Assembly (NCBI RefSeq): GCF_009707955.1
Contig: NZ_WMDQ01000002.1
Span: 496,001-560,000, forward strand
Reading direction: 5' to 3'
DNA from: Flavobacterium sp. LC2016-13
Lineage (GTDB): Bacteria; Bacteroidota; Bacteroidia; Flavobacteriales; Flavobacteriaceae
DNA: 64,000 bases
Within the stretch, counting starts at the first letter, position 1; each line of letters begins with the position of its first letter. Positions 9,831-18,433 of this stretch are shown here, piece by piece. Below the pieces are notes generated by a model. It was not told the DNA's origin and searched no databases. It worked only from the letters and a program-made list of their open reading frames with translations. A program made the translations under genes and the position numbers.

Positions 9831-10667
9831 TTAATCACAACTTAAACCATACAAATCTAATCCGCCAAGAAGTATGGTGTTAAATTTATTATTTTTTTGC
9901 TGAACGAGAACTCTTCTTTCAGGGAATTTACATTTTGATAGTTTTGAATTTTTCCCCCATAAAAAATCATCATTATAAGCAAAATATGCCGGACCAATAT
10001 TAGCAAAAACTTTTACTCTGGTGGGATCTGTATCACTATATCTATAAACCAGACTATCATCCATTTTTTGGATTTTATTTTGAACAGCAAAATAGTTCTT
10101 TCCGTAATTTAGTTGCAATGGTTTGATGGAGCAGAGAATAGGTTTACCATTTTTGGCTGTATCAAAATTTTTAAACGTCAAACCAATAAAATTTTCTCTA
10201 CAATCGTCAATTCTGCAAACTACTTCATCGACAGTTACTTCAGAAAATCCTTTGGTTCCGTAAACATAGTATTTTGGCTCGATAATTTTCTTAATCTCCT
10301 TTTCTAATTCTTTACTTTTAATAAGTTGAACGATTCCTAAAGTATCATAATACTCAAATTTTCTAACGTTTAAAGATGCATGTTTATAAAAATCATTTTC
10401 TAAAGAATCCGTTTCGTTTATTCTGGTGTAGATTTTTTCATATTCAGCATTTTTACCGGAATCAAATATTTCAACAACTATTGCAGTTGTATTATTTGCC
10501 AGATTATAAACAGGATAAATTGTGTTATCTGTAATTTTTGCTTCTATTTGTTTAGTATCGTCTGCTACGTTTTTTAATGGAATATTTCCAACTTTATTGT
10601 TTTTTTCTTTACAGGAAATAAACAAGGAAAATAAAATAATAAGGATTAGAGTAGTTGTTTTTTGCAT
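9831..10667 (-). CDS. Hypothetical lipoprotein
   Basis: 278 aa with lipobox FISC (Cys19) after a 17-residue hydrophobic core. The mature part contains a two-Cys segment (CRIDDCRENF) and an ending of PERRVLVQQKNNKFNTILLGGLDLYGLSCD. No recognisable family. It lies 47 bases downstream of the next minus-strand lipoprotein gene, so the two could share a transcript. Confidence 0.72.
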   Translation of the reverse strand: MQKTTTLILIILFSLFISCKEKNNKVGNIPLKNVADDTKQIEAKITDNTIYPVYNLANNTTAIVVEIFDSGKNAEYEKIYTRINETDSLENDFYKHASLNVRKFEYYDTLGIVQLIKSKELEKEIKKIIEPKYYVYGTKGFSEVTVDEVVCRIDDCRENFIGLTFKNFDTAKNGKPILCSIKPLQLNYGKNYFAVQNKIQKMDDSLVYRYSDTDPTRVKVFANIGPAYFAYNDDFLWGKNSKLSKCKFPERRVLVQQKNNKFNTILLGGLDLYGLSCD

Positions 10668-10714
10668 TGATGATTTTTAAATATTGTATGATTAAAAAAA
10701 CAGGAAGATGATTA

Positions 10715-11377
10715 CTAACAGCAATCTATAATATCTACTGCTTTTTTTAGTTTTTTTGAATAACCAATATAAGTGGTATCTTCTTCTCCAAGCGAAATCG
10801 TGAATAAAGGTGTTTTATTATTTTGACATTCTATAAAAGCATCATAATTTATAAATCTCTCTTTTGATTGGCCAAGAACGTCATCCTTTTTTATTTCATT
10901 TTTATCAGATATGTCAGTAAATGATTCAACACTTAATATCTCTTTTGCTCTGTTTAGCATATATTTTTCAAGTTCCTCATCACTTTTAATATATTCCAAA
11001 TCATAACCATTTATCAAATGATAAGTATCGAATGATTTTTCATATATCATTTCACCACCATTATTAAAAATTTTTAATACCGATGTTGTTTTATTTATAT
11101 TCCCTTTGGGAACATTTAAGGTAAATTTATCATCAGTTGATAAATCTGAAAATTTTGTAAAGAGAGAATCTCTAAATTCTTCTTTGATTGTTGTATTACT
11201 AGCATTAAAATATACTGTTTCATGTACTTTTACGGCAGAACTTAAAGTATCTGTTGGTTTTATATTTTTTAAACTATCGTTTGCAACTACAGTTTTTTCG
11301 GATTGTAGCTTTTCATTACGATTGCAGGCATAAAGAAATAAAATTGATAAGAAACAAATTAGCGTATTTTTAAGCAT
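10715..11377 (-). CDS. Hypothetical lipoprotein
   Basis: 220 aa with lipobox LYAC (Cys18), a low-complexity Lys/Ser/Thr linker to about residue 55, then a domain that is not recognised and ends in a double Cys (VDIIDCC). Its ATG overlaps by one base the stop of a 25-codon ORF upstream (TGATG arrangement), which suggests translational coupling if that ORF is real. The function cannot be inferred. Confidence 0.7.
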   Translation of the reverse strand: MLKNTLICFLSILFLYACNRNEKLQSEKTVVANDSLKNIKPTDTLSSAVKVHETVYFNASNTTIKEEFRDSLFTKFSDLSTDDKFTLNVPKGNINKTTSVLKIFNNGGEMIYEKSFDTYHLINGYDLEYIKSDEELEKYMLNRAKEILSVESFTDISDKNEIKKDDVLGQSKERFINYDAFIECQNNKTPLFTISLGEEDTTYIGYSKKLKKAVDIIDCC

Positions 11378-11454
11378 CAGGTTTTATCTTTTGGTTGTTT
11401 TATAATTTCTTGTAATGTCAGTTTACTATCTGGATTTTTATCAAAAAATCCCAT
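11377..11454 (-). CDS. Possible 25-aa coupled small ORF
   Basis: ATG at 11454 reads MGFFDKNPDSKLTLQEIIKQ and five more residues, ending in a TGA that shares its A with the ATG of the downstream lipoprotein gene. An in-frame TAA immediately precedes the ATG, so it is not a longer gene. The amphipathic, charged sequence looks protein-like rather than random. It could be a leader ORF that couples translation or a decayed gene end. The rest of 11455-11688 is AT-rich with nothing else recognisable. Confidence 0.35.
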   Translation of the reverse strand: MGFFDKNPDSKLTLQEIIKQPKDKT

Positions 11455-11688
11455 TTAGTTTTGGTGTTTTATAATTGTTTTTAGCGCTTCTTTTAGCGAA
11501 TATAACAAATATTATTAAAAAGATTCTTTATTTATTTTGAGAGATATTCCAGATCTGTTTTGATATGATTTATAATAAATTGATATAAGTTTAATTCGGC
11601 AAAATGGCTACAATTAAAGGCATTTTGGCGAATTAAAACGGTGTTGTTTTATCCAATTTTGCAATACTATTAATTAAAATATAAAAAC

Positions 11689-12027
11689 ATGAATATATAC
11701 ACTTTTATCAACGACTGGATTGAAGCTGGTAATACTTTCGACACCTCAAAATACCTGAATTTCTATTTGGTTGATGCCGTTTTAGACGATCCGTCTGTTG
11801 GTCGAAAGTTTTTGGGACATGAAGGAATCAAAGACTATTTTAAAAGCTATTTTATTGGTTACAATACACATACTGAAATTGTAAGTTTGAATATTTCAGA
11901 AGAAGATCAAGTGTATCTAGAAGTAAAATTTACTGGCAATTTTCCGGAAGGAGAAATTGGAGGAACTTTTGAAATCACCTTTAAAAACAATAAAATCTCC
12001 TATTTAAAAGCAGATTTAATTCACTAA
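11689..12027 (+). CDS. NTF2-like/SnoaL-type small protein
   Basis: 112 aa, the length of one NTF2-like cone fold. The pattern of an N-terminal helix (TFINDWIEAGNTFDTSKYLNFY), LDDPSVGRKFLGHEGIKDYF and a final beta-sheet (VYLEVKFTGNFPEGEIGG, FEITFKNNKISYLKADL) matches SnoaL-like/ester-cyclase-type proteins. There is no signal peptide, so it is probably cytoplasmic. The ligand is unknown. It stands alone between two lipoprotein genes. Confidence 0.7.
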   Translation: MNIYTFINDWIEAGNTFDTSKYLNFYLVDAVLDDPSVGRKFLGHEGIKDYFKSYFIGYNTHTEIVSLNISEEDQVYLEVKFTGNFPEGEIGGTFEITFKNNKISYLKADLIH

Positions 12028-12138
12028 AAATAAAACCCAGGCAAAACTAATTTTCATTGCTTTCCAATCTTTTATATTTTTAATGAATAATATTTCGTTT
12101 ATTACTTCTAAAAAAACAGATCACATAAATAAAAACTC

Positions 12139-12585
12139 ATGAGAAAAATGCTTTTTACTGTTGTTGGTTTTGTATTACTTTTTAGTTGTCAAAATAATAG
12201 CAAACCTGTGTTGAAGAAGCCTGTTTTAAAAGTAGTTAAATTAGAAAATAGTAAATCTGATGATAATGAAGTTTATAATCTGGCATCGGTTGATACTTTA
12301 CCTAAATATCCGGGTGGTATAGAAAAATTTCATGCTTTTTTAAAGAAAAATTATGTTATACCAGAAGAAGTAATTAAAAATGAAGCTCTGGGACATCCGG
12401 TTTTTGCAACTATTAAAATTGAAAAAGATGGAACCGTGTCTGAAATAGAAATTATTCGGGATTTTGGTTATGGATCGGGACCGGAACTAAAGAGAGTTTT
12501 GAAATTATCCTCAAACTGGGTTCCGGCGATAAAAGACGGAAAACCAGTAAGATGCTTGTATAGTATACCATATTATGTTTATTAA
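12139..12585 (+). CDS. Lipoprotein with TonB C-terminal-like domain
   Basis: 148 aa. Lipobox LFSC (Cys17) precedes a short linker. The remainder matches the TonB_C domain: a LPKYPGGIEKFHAFLKKNY entry segment, GHPVFATIKIEKDGTVSEIE, and ELKRVLKLSSNWVPAIKDGK closing in a beta strand. In Bacteroidota such proteins are common as stand-alone periplasmic or outer-membrane lipoproteins lacking the TonB transmembrane anchor and proline-rich region, so energising a transporter is unlikely. The actual role is unknown. Confidence 0.8.
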   Translation: MRKMLFTVVGFVLLFSCQNNSKPVLKKPVLKVVKLENSKSDDNEVYNLASVDTLPKYPGGIEKFHAFLKKNYVIPEEVIKNEALGHPVFATIKIEKDGTVSEIEIIRDFGYGSGPELKRVLKLSSNWVPAIKDGKPVRCLYSIPYYVY

Positions 12586-12690
12586 GTAGAATAAATTTCG
12601 GTAATTCTAAATGTAATATAATCAATAGCGAAATTAAAATATAATATATACTTTTATTAGCTGAATTAAATTGACTAACACACTAACCAC

Positions 12691-13641
12691 ATGAATTCTC
12701 AAAATCAAAAAAATGACATAAACCGACGCAAATTTTTACAAAGAAGCGCAAAACTCGCAGCAGCCGGAATTTACTTGGGAATGTTTGGAATGCCCACATT
12801 ATTCGGAAATGAAATAATGGATAAAGATGGTACAGAAATTCCAAATATTAAGCTGAATAATGGACTAAAAATGCCAATGCTCGGATTTGGAACTTACGGT
12901 CTTAGGGGAGAAGTATGCCAACAATCTGTAGCTGATGCCATATCAACAGGATATCGCCTTATTGACACCGCAAAAATCTACGGAAATGAAGAAGCTGTAG
13001 GCAAAGGAATAAAACAAAGCGGAATCAATAGGAAAGAACTTTTTATTACCTCGAAACTTTGGGTTGATGATGCAGGTTATGAAAATGCCAAAAAAGGTTT
13101 TGAAGAGACATTGGCAAAATTAGGAGTTGAATATCTTGATCTCTACCTTATACACCGCCCGAGAGGTGATGTAAAAGGATCCTGGAAAGCAATGGAAGAA
13201 CTTTACAAAGCAGGAAAAATCAAGGCTATTGGTATAAGCAATTTCGATTCAGACCAAATGGCTGATCTTTTGTCTTATGCGCAGGTAAAACCGGCTATAA
13301 ACCAAATTGAAACACATGCTTATTATCAGCAAGGCAATTCATATAATGTATTAAAACAGCATAATATTCAAATGGAAGCGTGGGCACCTTTTGCAGAAGG
13401 CCGCAACGGACTTTTTACAAATGAAGTGTTTACTCAAATTGCCAAAAAATACAACAAAACTGTTGCTCAGGTAAATCTGAGATGGCATTATCAGCGTGGT
13501 ATAGTTGCTATTCCCAGATCTTCGCAAAAAGCACACATTGTAGAAAACCTAAGGATATTTGATTTTAAACTTGATGATGCAGATATAAAAGCGATCGAAA
13601 AACTTGATTTAAATCGAACTCAGTTCCCGGAATGGAGCTAA
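12691..13641 (+). CDS. Tat-exported aldo/keto reductase
   Basis: 316 aa. The N-terminus has a twin-arginine motif (NRRKFLQRSA, residues 11-20) and a hydrophobic stretch, so export is predicted. The AKR catalytic tetrad is visible as D92 (RLIDTAKIYG), Y97, K122 (FITSKLW) and H155 (LYLIHRP), inside a TIM-barrel with a C-terminal NADPH-binding segment (IPRSSQKAHIVENL). It reduces aldehydes or ketones with NAD(P)H; the substrate is unknown. Export of an NADPH-dependent enzyme is odd but seen in other Bacteroidota AKRs with Tat signals. A terminator follows. Confidence 0.9.
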   Translation: MNSQNQKNDINRRKFLQRSAKLAAAGIYLGMFGMPTLFGNEIMDKDGTEIPNIKLNNGLKMPMLGFGTYGLRGEVCQQSVADAISTGYRLIDTAKIYGNEEAVGKGIKQSGINRKELFITSKLWVDDAGYENAKKGFEETLAKLGVEYLDLYLIHRPRGDVKGSWKAMEELYKAGKIKAIGISNFDSDQMADLLSYAQVKPAINQIETHAYYQQGNSYNVLKQHNIQMEAWAPFAEGRNGLFTNEVFTQIAKKYNKTVAQVNLRWHYQRGIVAIPRSSQKAHIVENLRIFDFKLDDADIKAIEKLDLNRTQFPEWS

Positions 13642-13653
13642 AGCATAACTAAC

Positions 13654-13688
13654 AAAGCCTGTTTCATAAGAAATGGGCTTTTTTTTTA
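13654..13688 (+). terminator. Terminator of the aldo/keto reductase gene
   Basis: AAAGCCTGTTTC / GAAATGGGCTTT stem with an ATAA loop and a T9 tract. Confidence 0.8.
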
Positions 13689-13829
13689 CTCAAAAAATAA
13701 AACTATCCGCAAATCAGCTCTACTGGAAATTCTGTAACATCCTGCTGAAATTTAATACTTCTTAGTCTCTTGTCATTTGTATCTTTAATAGTGTATTAAA
13801 ACTATTATAAAAATCAAAAAAATAAAGTT

Positions 13830-13985
13830 ATGGTAGAGATAAAAATAGAAAAAAAGAAACCTGTATGGCCTTGGATTGCAGTACTATTGGTAATCGGTGC
13901 AATTATATACTACATTTATTTTGTAGATCATCAGGTTGAAAGTGGAAACAGCGTAGAAATCGAAAACACTACAAGTACGCAATAG
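13830..13985 (+). CDS. 51-aa single-pass membrane protein
   Basis: ATG 13830 to TAG 13985. The protein starts with a charged segment (MVEIKIEKKKPVWPW) followed by one hydrophobic helix (IAVLLVIGAIIYYIYFV, about residues 16-32) and a polar, acidic C-tail. The Lys-rich N-terminus predicts Nin/Cout topology. It lies 208 bases upstream of the PRC-barrel gene. Small membrane proteins of this type often accompany PRC-barrel stress proteins in Flavobacteria, but the role is unknown. Confidence 0.65.
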   Translation: MVEIKIEKKKPVWPWIAVLLVIGAIIYYIYFVDHQVESGNSVEIENTTSTQ

Positions 13986-14193
13986 AACAAAACAACTGTA
14001 AAACAGACGGAATACTATTTTTCTTTAGCTGCTCAGGAAAATTTTAAAACTTCTTGCGCGTTTGCTTAAGAAAAGTGCTTAAAGAATTTATGAAAATTTA
14101 ACTCAAACAGAATGGGCTGGTATTAACCAGCTGTATTGTAACGCAGTTAAATCTCAAAGGAATCTGAAAAAAAAATACTTAAAAAAAGAAATT

Positions 14194-14706
14194 ATGGAAA
14201 ATAAAAACAGAAATTTATATAGACTCGACGAGTTATCTGATTATAAAATTGCATCAAATTATTCTGATGTAAGAGGATGGAAAATAGTAGACGCTGACAA
14301 CCGCACTATTGGTAAAATTGATAATCTTTGGGTGAATAAGGATATGCAGCGCGTTGTTTATCTTGATGTAAAAGTAGATAAAGAACTCATAGAGGATAAC
14401 CGACATGAAGTGCATGATGTTATAGCGAATGATAGCAACAGAGAATTTATTTATAAGGAAGGAGACAGCCATATTATTATACCAATTGGATCTGTAAGTA
14501 TAAATAAAGACACAAAAATTGTCATGGCAAACAGCATTGGATACGATACATTTAGAAATACAAACCGATACAACACTGTGCAAAATTTTGACAGGGAATA
14601 TGAAAGAAAAGTAATGAAGTCTTATTATCCTGAAAATGATCCAGACTCGGTTTATTATAGTGATGATGACGGCTTTTACAACCGTAGAGAATTTGATAAT
14701 AAATAG
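14194..14706 (+). CDS. PRC-barrel domain protein
   Basis: 170 aa, no signal peptide. Residues about 10-110 match the PRC-barrel fold: DVRGWKIVDADNRTIGKIDNLW, VVYLDVKVDKEL, and a hairpin reading HIIIPIGSVSINKDTKIVMA. A charged Tyr/Asp-rich tail (YYPENDPDSVYYSDDDGFYN) follows. PRC-barrel proteins of this size are usually cytoplasmic stress or membrane-adaptation proteins in soil and aquatic bacteria. It sits between the 51-aa membrane protein and an NTF2-like gene. Confidence 0.85.
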   Translation: MENKNRNLYRLDELSDYKIASNYSDVRGWKIVDADNRTIGKIDNLWVNKDMQRVVYLDVKVDKELIEDNRHEVHDVIANDSNREFIYKEGDSHIIIPIGSVSINKDTKIVMANSIGYDTFRNTNRYNTVQNFDREYERKVMKSYYPENDPDSVYYSDDDGFYNRREFDNK

Positions 14707-14750
14707 CACTGTTCATCAGATTTCCTACTGTTAATTAATAAATCACGATT

Positions 14751-15128
14751 ATGGAAACGCAAATTATTGAACTGGAAAAAAAATACTGGAAGGGAATGGA
14801 AAATCATGAATATGAAACCGTAAAAAACCTTACTCAGTTTCCTTGTATAATTGCCAGTAAAAATGGTGTACAAAGTGTAGACGAATCTAAGTTTAAAAAG
14901 ATGTTTGAATCCGGTGATGGAGACAAAATCAAAGTATTGAATATTTCTGATGTAGAAACAAAGTTAATTTCCGAAAATACGGCGATTATAGGATATATAA
15001 TAGAATTAGGAATTACGGATGATAAGCAAAATTCTCCAACAAAATGTGCCTGCACTTCGACATGGATTAAAGAAAATGATAATTGGGTTTGTGCATTACA
15101 TACAGAAGCAGAATTGTCTCAGCAATAG
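14751..15128 (+). CDS. NTF2-like (DUF4440-type) protein
   Basis: 125 aa. The N-terminal helix IIELEKKYWKGMENHEYETV, a beta-bulge region around FKKMFESGDGDKIKVLNISD, and the closing pair SENTAIIGYIIELG and CACTSTWIKENDNWVCALH follow the DUF4440/SnoaL pattern, in which the last strands read W-x-x-x-x-x-W. No signal peptide. It is 45 bases after the PRC-barrel gene and probably cotranscribed. A shared bidirectional terminator separates it from the next gene on the opposite strand. Confidence 0.75.
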   Translation: METQIIELEKKYWKGMENHEYETVKNLTQFPCIIASKNGVQSVDESKFKKMFESGDGDKIKVLNISDVETKLISENTAIIGYIIELGITDDKQNSPTKCACTSTWIKENDNWVCALHTEAELSQQ

Positions 15129-15148
15129 ATTTTAAACATAAAAAATAA

Positions 15149-15186
15149 AAAAAAAACTCTAAATTATTGATTTAGAGTTTTTTTTG
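15149..15186. terminator. Bidirectional terminator between convergent genes
   Basis: AAAAAACTCTAAAT / ATTTAGAGTTTTTTTT stem with a TATTG loop and A- and T-tracts on both sides, placed between two convergent genes. Confidence 0.85.
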
Positions 15187-15205
15187 TAGCCATACAGAAC
15201 AATTT

Positions 15206-15529
15206 TTATCCTGTCACTTTTAAAGATTCAATTTGTCCATCAACAATATCAAAATGAAAATTTAATAGTATTGGACTTCCGTCAAATGTACCTGAACATT
15301 CAGCTGATAAAACACTTGAAATACCATTTTCTTTATATTCAAGAGGTTTCATTACTGATCTGTATTTTTGGTTTGATTCTTCAATCCAATGCTGGATATT
15401 CGATTTTCCGTTATGGGTTTTGCCTTCGTCAAACACTTCGGCATTTTCAGAAAAACAATTGGTGTATGCAATGCTGTCAAAATTGTTCTGAGCATTAATC
15501 AAATCTGTTATTACTTTCGGTAAATTCAT
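15206..15529 (-). CDS. NTF2-like/SnoaL-type protein
   Basis: 107 aa from ATG 15529 (MNLPKVITDLINAQNNFDS). A longer frame to 15577 would overlap the end of the SDR gene upstream and lacks a good start, so it is not used. The fold signature is clear: helix, TNCFSENAEVFDEGKTHNGKSNIQHWIEE, then beta strands ending ILLNFHFDIVDGQIESLKV. It lies about 22 bases after the frameshifted SDR in the same direction. NTF2-like plus SDR is a common pair in Bacteroidota operons controlled by HxlR-type regulators. Confidence 0.8.
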   Translation of the reverse strand: MNLPKVITDLINAQNNFDSIAYTNCFSENAEVFDEGKTHNGKSNIQHWIEESNQKYRSVMKPLEYKENGISSVLSAECSGTFDGSPILLNFHFDIVDGQIESLKVTG

Positions 15530-15551
15530 TTTTTTTAATTTTTTAATGTTA

Positions 15552-16333
15552 TTAAATAGTTGGTACGGTTCCGCCATCGATTACAAATTCAGTCCCTGTT
15601 AAATAATTGGCTCTTGGTGAAACAAGAAAACCAACTAATTCAGCTACTTCTTCCGGCTGGGCAGGTCGGCCGTAAGGTATTCCGCCAAGTGCATCCATGA
15701 CACTTTGTTGCGCTTCTTCTACAGTAATATTTGAATTTCTTGCAATCTCACCCAGCCAGGCTGTCGATGCTGTTGTATTTATCCATCCTGGCGAAACAGT
15801 CAGCACGCGAATACCCTTTGGCGTAACTTCATTGGATAAACTTTTGCTGTAATTTATTAATCCTGCTTTTGCAGCTGCATAAGGTAAAGTAGAATCAAAT
15901 AGAGGCAGCTTACCCTGAATAGAAGCAATGTGAATAATAACACCACTTTTTTGATCTATCATTTGTGGTAAAAATCCTCTGTCAAGTCGGACAGGAGCGA
16001 ACAAATTAGCCTGAAAAGTTGATTCCCAGTCTTCATCAGTTAACATTGAAAAACCGCCAGCAGGAGTTACTGAAGAACCAAGGTTGTTTACAAGAATGTC
16101 CAGCCTTCGTAAGTCGACAGCACTTCGCTAATTACTTTCTGCGTTCCTTCTGCTTTGCTTAAATCGGAAGGGATGAAATGCATATTACTGTTTTCATTTT
16201 CGGGAGCGTTCCTTGCGGTAATAATAACAGTTGCGCCAGCTTGCAGCAATCTTTCCGCAATTGCTCTTCCAGCTCCTTTTGTACCTCCGGTTACTAAGGT
16301 AATTTTGCCTGATAATTCATTTTGATAATCCAT
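15552..16333 (-). pseudogene. Short-chain dehydrogenase/reductase broken by a frameshift
   Basis: The N-terminal piece (from ATG 16333) has the Rossmann glycine motif TGGTKGAGRAIAERLL and runs to STYEG before shifting into a stop. Another frame then continues with [10 protein letters not shown] and, further on, [10 protein letters not shown], the YAAAK active site, [15 protein letters not shown] and the end [15 protein letters not shown]. Inserting one base near 16102-16105 would restore [11 protein letters not shown] and an intact SDR of about 260 aa. Either the gene is recently inactivated or the read has a sequencing error. It is divergent from the HxlR gene. Confidence 0.85.
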
Positions 16334-16432
16334 GATATATTCGATTTAAATTTCTTTGTACAAATCTCGGAAGTACGTTAATTCCTCACAAGTACGGAGT
16401 TACGATTCATATAGGGATAAATTTTTCCCCTA

Positions 16433-16463
16433 TTGCACAGATTGGGATATACGTTTAATTTTG
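16433..16463 (+). promoter_or_regulatory. Promoter of the HxlR gene
   Basis: TTG (16433-16435), a 20-base spacer and TAATTTTG (16456-16463) match the Bacteroidota -33/-7 pattern. The predicted transcription start falls next to the ATG at 16468, so the mRNA may be nearly leaderless. A direct repeat of AAGTACG just upstream (16371-16377 and 16390-16396) could be an operator for the divergent pair. Confidence 0.5.
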
Positions 16464-16467
16464 CAAT

Positions 16468-16833
16468 ATGTATGAGAGAAAAACAACACCGAACTTAAAC
16501 TGCGGACTCGACCTTATTGGTGAAGTCTTATATGGTAAATGGAAGATTCGTTTACTTTGGTTTATCGATCAGGGACATAAGCGCCCAAGTGAACTACAGC
16601 GAAAAATTCCTGATGCTTCACGCAGAGTTTTAAACATTCAGCTTAAGGAATTAGAGGAGCATGAACTAGTCTCAAAGGTCATTTATCCTGTTGTACCTCC
16701 AAAAGTCGAATATAGCCTGACCGAATTTGGAAAAACATTAATTCCGGTAATTTCAGCTATTGGAAATTGGGGAGATGAACATGAGGCACGTTTACGAACC
16801 CTAATTTTGAAACGTTTAGAATCAAATCAATGA
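16468..16833 (+). CDS. HxlR-family winged-helix regulator
   Basis: 121 aa, standard length. It has the family start with a Cys (LNCGLDLIGEVLYGKWKIRLLW), where HxlR sensors of electrophiles and quinones carry their redox Cys. The recognition region reads RPSELQRKIPDASRRVLNIQLKELE, and the wing is KVEYSLTEFGKTL. Divergent from the SDR, the usual arrangement for HxlR-controlled oxidoreductases. Confidence 0.92.
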   Translation: MYERKTTPNLNCGLDLIGEVLYGKWKIRLLWFIDQGHKRPSELQRKIPDASRRVLNIQLKELEEHELVSKVIYPVVPPKVEYSLTEFGKTLIPVISAIGNWGDEHEARLRTLILKRLESNQ

Positions 16834-16842
16834 TATCTTACT

Positions 16843-17541
16843 ATGAACAATACATTTTCTGACAACAGCCAAATAGGCATCGTATCGACTTTCTCTGAAC
16901 TTATAAATACCGATTTCAAAGATGAAATGAACGCACTTTGCTGGCACAGAAATTTAGATGGCGATTTTAACGAGATTGTAGCTCAATTATCTTTAGAAGA
17001 AAATATAACCGAAGTTCATCCGGAAGATCTAATCGCGCTCCAACTATCAGAAAAGGGGAGTATAGCAAGAGAAATAATTTTAAATGATCTACAATTATTA
17101 ACTGATTTTGGCGCTTCGCCTGCTCTTAATTTATTGAAGTGTTACGAGCGTGATGATGAATTTGATTTCATATCGACAGATGTGTATTCGTTTCATGTCG
17201 ATCGTTCGCCTATTGCAACAGATACTTTTTTATGTACCTATCACGGAGCGGCAAGTGATATTGTTTCTAATTCGCAAGCCGAGCAAAAAATCCTGATTCC
17301 GGAAATTCGAGCAAAGCTAAAAGAACTGCATGATGGACCAGAGGAAGAATTCGAAGATTTTTTGAAGGAAAATTATTTTGATTTGCATTATAAGATTCAT
17401 CAGGATGCAGAACCTGTTAATTTAGGATTAGGAAATCTTTGGCGACTGGCCGTAGATCATCCAAAACAAAAAGTGCTGCCTTGTATACACAGAGCGCCAA
17501 TAGAAAATGAAGGAGAATACCGATTGTTGTTGATTTGCTAG
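16843..17541 (+). CDS. DUF1826-like protein
   Basis: 232 aa, no signal peptide. The central FISTDVYSFHVDRSPIATDTFLCTYHGAASD and the end VLPCIHRAPIENEGEYRLLLIC resemble the DUF1826 pattern (FHVDxxPxRLLCTYxGxGTE and HRxPPxxxxxRLLL). A conserved His-Asp pair and a late His-Arg suggest a metal or small-molecule site, but no function is established. It starts nine bases after the HxlR stop, so it is probably cotranscribed with it. Confidence 0.55.
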   Translation: MNNTFSDNSQIGIVSTFSELINTDFKDEMNALCWHRNLDGDFNEIVAQLSLEENITEVHPEDLIALQLSEKGSIAREIILNDLQLLTDFGASPALNLLKCYERDDEFDFISTDVYSFHVDRSPIATDTFLCTYHGAASDIVSNSQAEQKILIPEIRAKLKELHDGPEEEFEDFLKENYFDLHYKIHQDAEPVNLGLGNLWRLAVDHPKQKVLPCIHRAPIENEGEYRLLLIC

Positions 17542-17644
17542 GGAAATTGTTGAAATAATGAAGCAGTAGAAACATAGAAACTTATATTGAAATTTTAGAT
17601 CGCAGTAACTATGTTCAAAAAAACTAATTTCTTATCTTTGATAT

Positions 17645-18283
17645 ATGAACAAACAGACACCTTTTTCGGTATGTGGAGAATCATTGTCGGCTCCAATGCA
17701 TATTTGCGGTTTTTTCGATTCAAGAGAACAGCAATATGAGGTAATTCTTCCTTATATTATGGAGGGCTTGGATGCGAATGATAAAGTCATTAACATTCTT
17801 GAAGGCAACCGTCACGGTGAACATTGCCGTTGTCTGGCTGATAATGGAATATCTATTACTGAAAAACTGTCGAGCGGTCAATTGGAAGTACTCGCTTCAG
17901 AAAACACCTATATCAAAGGCGGTGAGTTTGCTGCAGACAAAATGTATGATATGCTCGAAAAAACTTTATTATCGGCTTCAAGAGCTGGTTATGAAAGTGT
18001 CAGAGCTTGCGGAGATATGGTATGGGCTCTGAAGAACCTGCCTGGAACCGATGAACTTTTAGAGTATGAAGCCAGACTGAATCTGCTAACTCCAAAACAT
18101 TCTTGTTCATTGATTTGTATGTACGATATCAGTAGTTTTAGTCAAAGTACACTTACCGATATATTGCTTACACATCCTTACGTAATCAAGAACGGAAAAA
18201 TCAGCAAAAACGAACATTATGTAGAGCCTTTGGAATTTATTTCAAATCTTTCAAATTTTCGATCCAGCACGCTAAAATCCTAA
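17645..18283 (+). CDS. MEDS (DcmR-like sensory) domain protein
   Basis: 212 aa. It matches the MEDS domain: an entry HICGFFDSREQQYEVILPYI, GLDANDKVINILEG, a central GEFAADKMYDMLEKTLL, GYESVRACGDMVWAL, ELLEYEARLN and CSLICMYDISSFSQ. MEDS domains are RecA/KaiC-like sensory modules found in DcmR and in two-component regulators. Here there is no HTH or kinase domain, so it is a stand-alone sensor. A TATCTTTG box at 17633-17640, immediately before the ATG, looks like a -7 element and would give a leaderless message. Confidence 0.85.
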   Translation: MNKQTPFSVCGESLSAPMHICGFFDSREQQYEVILPYIMEGLDANDKVINILEGNRHGEHCRCLADNGISITEKLSSGQLEVLASENTYIKGGEFAADKMYDMLEKTLLSASRAGYESVRACGDMVWALKNLPGTDELLEYEARLNLLTPKHSCSLICMYDISSFSQSTLTDILLTHPYVIKNGKISKNEHYVEPLEFISNLSNFRSSTLKS

Positions 18284-18433
18284 TAGATTATCTTTATTTC
18301 TCGCTAGTCCTATCTTTAGAAGAGTTTTTTTTGAAAGCTGTACGGAATGTCAACTATCGGAAGATTTCGAAAAATTTTGAAAAAAGAGCAGAATTTAGGT
18401 ATTGTAAGAGATAACAAACCACATAATGTTAAA

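Noticed and set aside
12139..12585. Functional TonB energy transducer
   Set aside because: A lipobox replaces the inner-membrane anchor and there is no proline-rich region; only the C-terminal domain is shared.
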